Shown: piece by piece, positions 1-5,708 of the stretch
Position numbering within the stretch: position 1 is the stretch's first letter
Layout of the letters: each line of letters begins with the position of its first letter
NCBI GenBank assembly: GCA_043777315.1
Contig: JAYVPW010000027.1
Coordinates: forward strand, 1 to 10,218
Direction of reading: 5' to 3'
Length of the DNA stretch: 10,218 nt
From: CAIURC01 sp043777315
Lineage (GTDB): Bacteria > Verrucomicrobiota > Verrucomicrobiia > Chthoniobacterales > Chthoniobacteraceae
Notes under the pieces: generated by a model
Told to the model about the DNA's origin: nothing
Databases searched by the model: none
The model's input: the letters and a program-made list of their open reading frames with translations, nothing else
Made by a program: the position numbers and the translations under genes

Positions 1-200
1 CGCTTCACTTTAGTTGGTGTGGTTTGTTCGGTTTTTGGACTCATTGCGGTTTGGGTTCCTTACCCCGCTTTTGCTGTCCACAGAATCGAAGAAAGCTCAC
101 AGAGGAGAGGAAAATCCCACCTCTGGAAAACCTTCAGATTTTCAGCCTACCCTGCGACCGGCATTGCTTGAGAGCAGGTCGGTTGGAGGCGGACCTGCTG
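1..200. other. Unassigned non-coding stretch
   Basis: I recognise no gene here on either strand. The + strand of roughly the first 60 bases is rich in G and T with repeated GGTTT-like words, and the stretch is visibly less GC-rich than the genes that follow. Short open frames exist (for example 14-223 on +), but their translations show no family motif, no ribosome binding site and a composition unlike the neighbouring proteins. A short perfect inverted repeat lies at its right end (173-180 with 192-199). This is probably intergenic or decayed DNA. Confidence 0.4.
173..199. repeat. Short perfect inverted repeat (8-bp arms)
   Basis: AGCAGGTC at 173-180 is the exact reverse complement of GACCTGCT at 192-199, with an 11-nt loop. 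No T-run follows on + and no matching A-run precedes it for -, so it does not look like a typical intrinsic terminator. It ends one base before the 201-300 inverted-repeat element. It may be a chance hairpin or part of the same degenerate region. Confidence 0.3.
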
Positions 201-300
201 CTAGTGTAGTGCGCCGCAAATAACGCGGTATTCGATTACTCTAAAAAAACGCGGTTCAAGCCTGTTGTTAATCTCCACTAATTGCGGCGACCTACACTAG
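201..300. mobile_element. Possible miniature inverted-repeat element (MITE-like)
   Basis: The left end reads CTAGTGTAGTGCGCCGCAA (201-219). The right end, read on the opposite strand from 300 back to 282, is CTAGTGTAGGTCGCCGCAA. The two arms agree at 17 of 19 positions, differing only by a TG/GT swap. The unit is exactly 100 bp and has no coding capacity. Both ends carry CTAG, so the element may be 92 bp flanked by a 4-bp CTAG (or 2-bp TA) target duplication; CTAG and TA targets are known for IS5- and IS630-type transposases. The interior holds an 8-bp direct repeat, AACGCGGT, at 222-229 and 248-255, and an A7 run at 243-249. Alternatives are a structured RNA hairpin or a chromosomal palindromic repeat. 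The repeat itself is seen directly; its mobility is inference. Confidence 0.45.
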
Positions 301-408
301 CGTGCCGGGCGTTTGCTCGACCCGAACGGCGGCGGCATCGCGCTCCAAGGTCACGACCCGAAGAGTGTCTTTTACCTCAAGGACATCCGCATCAAACGTC
401 TCCCATAA
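301..408 (+). pseudogene. 3' remnant of a DUF1080 (3-keto-disaccharide hydrolase family) gene
   Basis: The frame from 301 to the TAA at 406-408 encodes 35 residues with the typical C-terminal end of DUF1080 proteins: LLDPNGG, then IALQGHDPKS, then FYLKDIRIK and RLP before the stop. These proteins have a concanavalin-like fold; many are exported, act on sugars or glycans, and are abundant in Verrucomicrobiota and Planctomycetota. Only the last strand region is left, whereas intact proteins or domains usually exceed 180 residues. The same frame is closed at 298-300 by a TAG that is also the last three bases of the inverted-repeat element at 201-300. I found no continuation of the domain upstream of 201, so the rest was probably deleted or replaced. 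The match is from recall of the family's C-terminal motif, not from a search. No start codon or ribosome binding site is evident. Confidence 0.6.
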
Positions 409-602
409 GAACGCCTGGCCCTGCGCGGCCGCGGACGGCTCCGCAGGTCACGGTAGCGGCTATTTCTAGCTCCGATCCGTCTCGCATCGTAGTCGTCCTC
501 CACGCACGAGTGGATTCGCGAGACTCTCGATGCGGCGGCGAGACAGCACGGATGACCTTGACGCCTGGCTGAGCTGCGGCGATGTCGTGAGCCCGTTTTT
601 TT
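409..602 (+). other. Gap between DUF1080 remnant and proA, with imperfect stem
   Basis: No coding signal is recognisable here. Positions 475-553 can fold into an interrupted stem made of these pairings: 475-480 with 548-553, 481-483 with 540-542, 484-489 with 528-533, 491-494 with 522-525, and 499-503 with 510-514, closing a 6-nt loop. A smaller pair, CCTGCG (420-425) and CGCAGG (442-447), lies just after the DUF1080 stop and could be a weak 3' hairpin; no T-run follows it. TTGACG at 558-563 resembles a -35 box, but no good -10 box lies 16-18 nt downstream. Seven T residues (596-602) directly precede the proA ATG. GC-rich DNA gives stems by chance, so function is uncertain. Confidence 0.3.
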
Positions 603-1889
603 ATGAGCGATCTCGCCTCCCAAATCCTCGACTTTGGCCGACGCGCGCGTGCGGCTGCCCGGGTGCTCGCGCGCCTGAGCCCGGCGCAGAAGAACGCGGG
701 GCTCCGCGCGATGGCGGACGAACTCGTGAATGCCGGGGATGCGATCCTTTCCGCGAATGCGGCGGACCTCGAAAAGGCGAAGGCCGACGGGCTCTCCGGC
801 GCGATGCTGGAGCGGCTCGCGCTCGATCCGAAGAAGCTGGGCGCGATGGCCGAGGGCATCCGGCAGGTGGCGGAGTTGCCCGATCCCGTCGGCGAAATCA
901 TCCGGGACTGGACGCGGCCGAATGGGCTGCGCATCAGCAAGGTGCGGGTGCCGATCGGCGTCGTCGGGATCATCTACGAATCGCGCCCGAATGTGACGAG
1001 CGACGCGGCGGTGCTCTGCACGAAGACTGGCAATGCGACGATCCTCCGCGGTGGTTCCGAGTCGATTCATTCCAACGTGGCCATCGCCGCCGCGCTCAGT
1101 GCCGGGGCGGTGCGCGCGGGTCTGCCCGCCGACAGCGTGCTGCTCATCCCGACGACTGAGCGCGAGGCGGTGAGGCTGCTCTGCGCGATGGATCAGTTCC
1201 TGGACGTGATCGTGCCGCGTGGCGGGAAGGGGCTCATCGAAACCGTCGTGAGCCATGCGCGGATGCCGGTGATCAAACATTACGACGGCATCTGCAGCAT
1301 CTACGTGGACCGCGACGCCGATCTCGACATGGCCGGCCGGATCGTGGTGAACGCGAAGTGCCAGCGCCCCGGTGTCTGCAATGCGATCGAGACGGTGCTG
1401 GTGCATCGCGATGTGGCGGACCGTTTTTTCGCGACGACCGGCGGGGAGTTGCTGGCGAAAGGGGTCGAGATTCGCGGTGATGCGCGCGTCGTGGAAACGC
1501 TCCGGGCGGAGCGTCCGGCGTCCGGGGTGCAGCGGGTCGTGGCGGCGACGCCGGAGGATTTCCGCACGGAGTTTCTCGACCTGATCCTCGCGGCGAAAAT
1601 CGTCGATGATCTCGACGAGGCGATCGCGCACATCGAGGAGCACGGCTCGCATCACAGCGACGGGATCGTCACCGCGAATGCGGAACGGGCGGAGCGTTTT
1701 CTCCAGGAAATCGACAGCGCGACCGTGTATTGGAACGCCTCCACGCGGTTCACCGACGGCGGGGAATTTGGCTTCGGCGCGGAGATCGGCATCAGCACCG
1801 ACAAGCTCCACGCCCGCGGCCCGATGGCGCTCGAGGAGCTGACGACTTATAAATATCTCCTCCGCGGCGACGGGCAGATTCGCGAGTAA
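603..1889 (+). CDS. proA: Glutamate-5-semialdehyde dehydrogenase (gamma-glutamyl phosphate reductase)
   Basis: This cytosolic enzyme reduces gamma-glutamyl phosphate to glutamate-5-semialdehyde with NADPH, the second step of proline synthesis after ProB. The 428-residue product is close to the usual ProA length (about 417). It shows the aldehyde-dehydrogenase fold with the nucleotide-binding segment GVVGIIYESRPN (residues 119-130), TGNATILRGGSE (142-153), and the catalytic-cysteine region KCQRPGVCNAIET with Cys253 and Cys259. Cys259 aligns with the family nucleophile. The C-terminal signature HHSDGIVT and the FGFGAEIGIS segment are also present. The ATG at 603 is the only sensible start, because an in-frame TGA lies at 588-590. 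A T7 run sits directly upstream and no clear Shine-Dalgarno sequence is visible. No proB is in the window. The gene stands alone between the DUF1080 remnant and the polysaccharide genes. Confidence 0.97.
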   Translation: MSDLASQILDFGRRARAAARVLARLSPAQKNAGLRAMADELVNAGDAILSANAADLEKAKADGLSGAMLERLALDPKKLGAMAEGIRQVAELPDPVGEIIRDWTRPNGLRISKVRVPIGVVGIIYESRPNVTSDAAVLCTKTGNATILRGGSESIHSNVAIAAALSAGAVRAGLPADSVLLIPTTEREAVRLLCAMDQFLDVIVPRGGKGLIETVVSHARMPVIKHYDGICSIYVDRDADLDMAGRIVVNAKCQRPGVCNAIETVLVHRDVADRFFATTGGELLAKGVEIRGDARVVETLRAERPASGVQRVVAATPEDFRTEFLDLILAAKIVDDLDEAIAHIEEHGSHHSDGIVTANAERAERFLQEIDSATVYWNASTRFTDGGEFGFGAEIGISTDKLHARGPMALEELTTYKYLLRGDGQIRE

Positions 1890-2106
1890 GACCTGACCGT
1901 CGGCTAGTGGTTCGCGCTTGCGGCTTGAGTAAAACCCCTTACCTTCCGCGCGCTCGAGTTTTGGCGGCCTGCCTTCGCGGGGACGGTGGCTGCATCCGCT
2001 CGGGCTGCCGACCCAAGTTTATGCTGCTTCCATCTCATTCGCGCGCCGGTGGCTCTCGATTTCAGGTCGCCATTCCAAGCCTGCCGGGGCGGTCGGACGT
2101 GCCCCA
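1890..2106 (+). other. Intergenic spacer upstream of the glycosyltransferase fusion
   Basis: This 217-bp spacer separates proA from the next + strand gene. I see no convincing sigma-70 promoter, terminator or small gene. The ORF translations here lack family motifs and the spacing is large enough for an independent promoter, so the downstream gene is probably not simply co-transcribed with proA. A GGA at 2095-2097 lies about 10 nt before the next ATG and is the only hint of a ribosome binding site. Confidence 0.4.
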
Positions 2107-4425
2107 ATGATTTCGCAACGCGCCCGCGGCCTGCGCACCGCGCTACTGATCGGCCAGTCAGTCTTCGTCGTGCTCGCCCTGCTCGCCGCGATGACGATCG
2201 CCTTCACCTTTTTCACCGGTGCCGCCACCGAGCACCTCGAGCGCTACCCGATTTATGCGGCGCTGCTCATTCTCGGCCTCTGGATCGATTCGGCGCGGCG
2301 CGACGCACACAAGGCCGCGAACGCCCTCTTCCAGCGCGATTTTCTCTCCGTCCACGCCACGAGCCTGCGGCAGACCTTTTTCGCCGCGGGCGCGCTGCTG
2401 CTTTACCTCGCGATCGCGAAGGACGCGTTCATCTCGCGCACCGTCCTCGCGATCGAATTTCCGCTCCTCTACCTCGTGCTGCTCTGGTCGAACCGCGACC
2501 TGCCGGCCGTGCTGGCGCGGCACCTTTTCTCCCGCGTCCGGGCCGAGCGCATCCTGCTCATCGGGCCCGCCTCCGACGCGCGCCGTCTGCTCGACTGGAT
2601 CAAGGTCAAGGAAGCGTTCGGCGTCGGCCTCGTCGGCCTCGTCAACGACGATATCGCGAACGTCCCAACGCCGGGCCTGCCGCGCCTGGGCCGATCCAGC
2701 GAACTCGAACGCGTGCTCAACGAACACCCGATCACGCAGGCCATTTTCCTCGAGCTGCCGAACTCGGTCGAAAGCCACGAGGGCCTCGTTCATGTGCTCG
2801 AAAATCACGGCGTCCGCGTCCTGATTTTGAGCAACCTCGAGGCGAAGCTCGGGCACCGCGCGGTCCACATCGAGGACGACGGACTTTCCTTCATCACCTC
2901 GCGCGAAGAGCCGCTGGAAAATCCGATCCACCGGCTCAGCAAACGGCTCCTCGACCTCGCCATCGCGCTCCCCATCGTGCTCTTCCTCCTGCCGCCCGCG
3001 GGCCTGCTCGTCTGGATTTTGCAATGCCTCCAATCGCGCGGCCCGCTCCTCTTTCGCCAGGTCCGCGCCGGCATCCAGAACCGCCCTTTTCAGATCATCA
3101 AATTCCGCACCATGCACGCGGGCCACACCGAGCCCACCCGCCAGGCGACCCTCGCCGATGCGCGGATTTTCGCCGCCGGCCGCTGGCTGCGCCGCCTGAG
3201 CATCGATGAACTCCCGCAGTTCTGGAACGTCGTCACCGGCGACATGAGCGTCGTCGGCCCGCGCCCGCACCTCATCGAGCACAACACCGATTTCGCCCGG
3301 CAGATGAGCGGCTACCATCTCCGCACTTTTGTGAAACCGGGCATCACCGGCCTCGCGCAGGTCCGCGGTTTTCGCGGCGAAGTATATACCGCCGACGACA
3401 TCCGCCACCGCCTCGAATCGGACATTTCCTACTTCGAAAATTGGCGGCTCGCCCTCGACCTCGCGATCATCTTTCGCACCGCTCTCCAGATCTTTCTCTT
3501 CTCCGGCAACCGCCTCCTCGGCTCCCGCGGCGAGCTCGTCGCGCGGCCCCACTTTCCACCCGACACCACGCCCGCGCCCGCGCCCGGCACGACCTCGCGG
3601 CGCCCATCGGCCAATCGACAATACCGCCAGATTCTCGGCATCCGTTTCTTCATCGGCAGCGCCGCCGATGCGGTGGAAATCGGGATGCGCGGGGGGCTCG
3701 TCGTCGCCCCGGCGGCACCCGCGCTCCTCGAGCTGGAAACCGATCCCGTCCATCGTGCCGCGATCACCGGCAGCGCCCTCGCGATCACCGACAGCGGGCT
3801 CATGGTCACGCTCTGGAAAATGATGACCGGCGAGTCCATCACCCGCGTCTCAGGACTCGAATATCTTAAACTCCTCATCGCCCGTCCCGAGCTTCGAGCG
3901 GCCGGCGCGACCTTTTGGATCATGCCCCACGCCGCCTCCCGCGACCGGAATCTGGCGTGGTTGCAAGCGCAGGGGATTCCCGTCACCGCCGAGGATTGCT
4001 ACCTCGCGCCGCAGTACAGAAAAGACGCCGCGATCGAGGATCCCGCGCTCATCGAGGCCGTGCTCCAGGCCCGCCCCGCTCACATCATCATGGCCATCGG
4101 AGGCGGAATGCAGGAACGCGTGGGCGCCTACCTTTTGCGAAATCTCGACTATCGCCCGGCGGTCCATTGCCTCGGAGCGGCCATCGGTTTCCTCAGCGGC
4201 GACCAGGTCGCCATCCCGATGTGGGCCGACCGCCTCCGCCTCGGCTGGCTCCTCCGCTGCCTCGACGAACCCCGCAAATTCGTCCCCCGCTACTGGGATT
4301 CCCGCAAGCTCATGAGCCTGATGATCGAATACCACGGCCGCCTCCCCGTCTCCGCCACCTCCCGCCAGCCCGCCGCCGCGCCTCTCGTCACTGCATCGAG
4401 TTACGGTGCGAATCCAAAAGGCTGA
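2107..4425 (+). CDS. Polyprenyl glycosylphosphotransferase fused to WecG/TagA/CpsF (GT26) glycosyltransferase
   Basis: This 772-residue fusion should act at the inner membrane in exopolysaccharide or O-antigen assembly. Residues about 10-125 hold hydrophobic membrane segments, and about 145-255 form the Rossmann-like domain (ILLIGPASDA) usual in these enzymes. Residues about 272-470 are the bacterial sugar transferase domain, with a membrane helix at about 281-306, FRQVRAG (from 316), KFRTM (332-336), the Asp367-Glu368 pair in IDELPQ, and VGPRP (383-387). This domain transfers a sugar phosphate to undecaprenyl phosphate. A Pro/Thr-rich linker (about 481-505) leads to a GT26 domain (about 507-745), recognised by ITDSGL (Asp562), RVSGLEYL, IGGGMQE (664-670) and the end WLLRCLDEPRKFVPRYW. 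GT26 enzymes add the second sugar. The usual T-x-N, ADG and PKQE motifs are altered here. The gene runs tail-to-tail into the minus-strand GT2 gene, 3 nt apart. The sugar substrates cannot be told from the sequence. Confidence 0.92.
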   Translation: MISQRARGLRTALLIGQSVFVVLALLAAMTIAFTFFTGAATEHLERYPIYAALLILGLWIDSARRDAHKAANALFQRDFLSVHATSLRQTFFAAGALLLYLAIAKDAFISRTVLAIEFPLLYLVLLWSNRDLPAVLARHLFSRVRAERILLIGPASDARRLLDWIKVKEAFGVGLVGLVNDDIANVPTPGLPRLGRSSELERVLNEHPITQAIFLELPNSVESHEGLVHVLENHGVRVLILSNLEAKLGHRAVHIEDDGLSFITSREEPLENPIHRLSKRLLDLAIALPIVLFLLPPAGLLVWILQCLQSRGPLLFRQVRAGIQNRPFQIIKFRTMHAGHTEPTRQATLADARIFAAGRWLRRLSIDELPQFWNVVTGDMSVVGPRPHLIEHNTDFARQMSGYHLRTFVKPGITGLAQVRGFRGEVYTADDIRHRLESDISYFENWRLALDLAIIFRTALQIFLFSGNRLLGSRGELVARPHFPPDTTPAPAPGTTSRRPSANRQYRQILGIRFFIGSAADAVEIGMRGGLVVAPAAPALLELETDPVHRAAITGSALAITDSGLMVTLWKMMTGESITRVSGLEYLKLLIARPELRAAGATFWIMPHAASRDRNLAWLQAQGIPVTAEDCYLAPQYRKDAAIEDPALIEAVLQARPAHIIMAIGGGMQERVGAYLLRNLDYRPAVHCLGAAIGFLSGDQVAIPMWADRLRLGWLLRCLDEPRKFVPRYWDSRKLMSLMIEYHGRLPVSATSRQPAAAPLVTASSYGANPKG

Positions 4426-4428
4426 CCC

Positions 4429-5691
4429 TCACCCTCGCCGCAGCGCGCGCGACACGAGCCAGGCGACGATCACGCCCGCCGACCCGGTCGCGACATCGAC
4501 CCAGTCGCTGATTCTTCCGGGGATGAAAAGCTGCGCGAATTCGAGCCCGCAGACGAGCGCGAGCAGCAGCACCAGCCGCACTTCTCCGAACAAAAAAGCG
4601 GACCCCATCCGCCGCAGCCGTCGGTCGATCGCCCAGCCTTTCGGCAAAGCGAAAGCCAGTCCCGCGAACCCGGCGAACACCGCGAAATTCGCCAAATCAT
4701 CATGCTCCGCCAGCCACCGTGCGAAAGGCCGCGGAAAAGCGTGCAGCCCATGCCCGCTCTGCGGAGTCAGGGCAAAGTAAAGGATCGCCGCGAGACAGAG
4801 CGCAAAGCCCAGCGGTCCTCTGCCTGGCTGACCCGCCTTCCCCGTGGCGCTGCCCAACTCATAGGTCTTCGCGACACTCAGGAACTCGTAAAAGCCATGC
4901 AGCCGCGCAAAGTAATAGCCTTCCCGCCCATCGAGAAAGCCCCGCTGCCACACATACACAAACAGAAACCGCAGCAAGCCCCGGCAGGGGAGTCGCTGTG
5001 ACACCTGCTTCAACCAGCGCCGCAGCCCCACGCTGCCCATTTGCAAGCTGCTGCCGCTCCCGGAGAGGTGCCGGTCCAGCGCCACCCGGGCCTCCCAGTT
5101 CGAGTAACGATTGTGCTTCTCGACAAAGACATCGACCGAAGGAAACGCGTAATGATCCATCTCCGACCCCAGCCGCGCCGTCTCACCTTGCACGACCACA
5201 TGCTCATGCACCTCGTTGTCGCCGCTCTTCGTATCGACCTCCGTCAGCTTCTCGTAACGTCCAAGCCGATGCTTGAAGAGTCTTAGGTTCCAGTTCGGGT
5301 AATAGGCGTGTTTGAGCCACTTCCCCATGAACCAAAACCGGCGATTGATCCAATACCCCGAGATGGGATTCGCCGCCTGACTGACAATCCGCCGAAACTC
5401 CTCCTCTGCCTCCGCCGGCAACACTTCATCCGCATCGAGAATAAAGACCCACTCATGCTTGAAAGGCAGGTTCTCCAAAGCCCAGTTCTTCTTCTTCGGC
5501 CAGATGCCGTTGAACTCAAACTGCACCACCTTCGCCCCCAGCTCCTCCGCAATCCGCTGCGACCCATCCGCGCTCTGCGAATCCACGACAAACACCTCAT
5601 CCGCCCACGCCACCGAAGCCAGACACCGCGGCAGATTGCCCGCCTCGTTCTTAATCGGGATAAGAATGGAAACAGGGACAGTCGGACGCAT
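4429..5691 (-). CDS. WaaE-like GT2 glycosyltransferase with C-terminal VanZ-like membrane domain
   Basis: The product is 420 residues from the ATG at 5691. Residues about 5-100 are a GT2 fold: SILIPIKNEAGN at the start, VVDSQSADGS, the KKKNWALE segment, and LDADE (Asp86, Asp88) as the nucleotide-sugar and metal site. Residues about 110-195, including FMGKWLKHAYYPN, LRLFK, NEVHEHV and KHNRYS, match the LPS-core WaaE/KdtX type. GFLDGREG and YEFL follow, as in related polysaccharide enzymes. From about 293 to 413 comes a hydrophobic domain ending in EFAQLFIPGRISDWVD, the VanZ-family signature, with about four membrane helices. The frame stays open to 5772, but GT2 proteins normally begin a few residues before SILIP. 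A GTG at 5712 overlaps the upstream stop as GTGA and is a real alternative start. It is the last gene of the operon, 17 nt after the carbamoyltransferase. The acceptor sugar is unknown. Confidence 0.9.
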   Translation of the reverse strand: MRPTVPVSILIPIKNEAGNLPRCLASVAWADEVFVVDSQSADGSQRIAEELGAKVVQFEFNGIWPKKKNWALENLPFKHEWVFILDADEVLPAEAEEEFRRIVSQAANPISGYWINRRFWFMGKWLKHAYYPNWNLRLFKHRLGRYEKLTEVDTKSGDNEVHEHVVVQGETARLGSEMDHYAFPSVDVFVEKHNRYSNWEARVALDRHLSGSGSSLQMGSVGLRRWLKQVSQRLPCRGLLRFLFVYVWQRGFLDGREGYYFARLHGFYEFLSVAKTYELGSATGKAGQPGRGPLGFALCLAAILYFALTPQSGHGLHAFPRPFARWLAEHDDLANFAVFAGFAGLAFALPKGWAIDRRLRRMGSAFLFGEVRLVLLLALVCGLEFAQLFIPGRISDWVDVATGSAGVIVAWLVSRALRRG

Positions 5692-5708
5692 CGTTGCCGG
5701 TTCGCTGC

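Noticed and set aside
14..223. 69-codon open frame on + near the left edge
   Set aside because: No recognisable motif, no ribosome binding site, composition unlike the real genes, and it runs into the inverted-repeat element.
240..275. tRNA-like GGTTCAAGCC segment
   Set aside because: The flanks do not pair as a T-stem and no acceptor or anticodon arm can be built; it sits inside the inverted-repeat element.
588..602. T7 run just before proA as an intrinsic terminator or attenuator
   Set aside because: Only a 4-bp GGCT/AGCC pairing with a long loop precedes it, too weak for a terminator call.
372..1811. 479-codon open frame on the minus strand
   Set aside because: It is antisense to proA, which is unambiguous. 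The translation is an Arg/His-rich composition typical of the reverse of a GC-rich gene.
1901..1925. A second copy of the CTAGTG inverted-repeat end after proA
   Set aside because: Only the first six bases plus scattered matches agree with the 201-219 arm, and no partner arm is nearby; probably chance.
2158..3753. 531-codon open frame on the minus strand
   Set aside because: It is antisense to the glycosylphosphotransferase fusion. The Glu/Asp/Arg-rich repetitive translation has no family motif.
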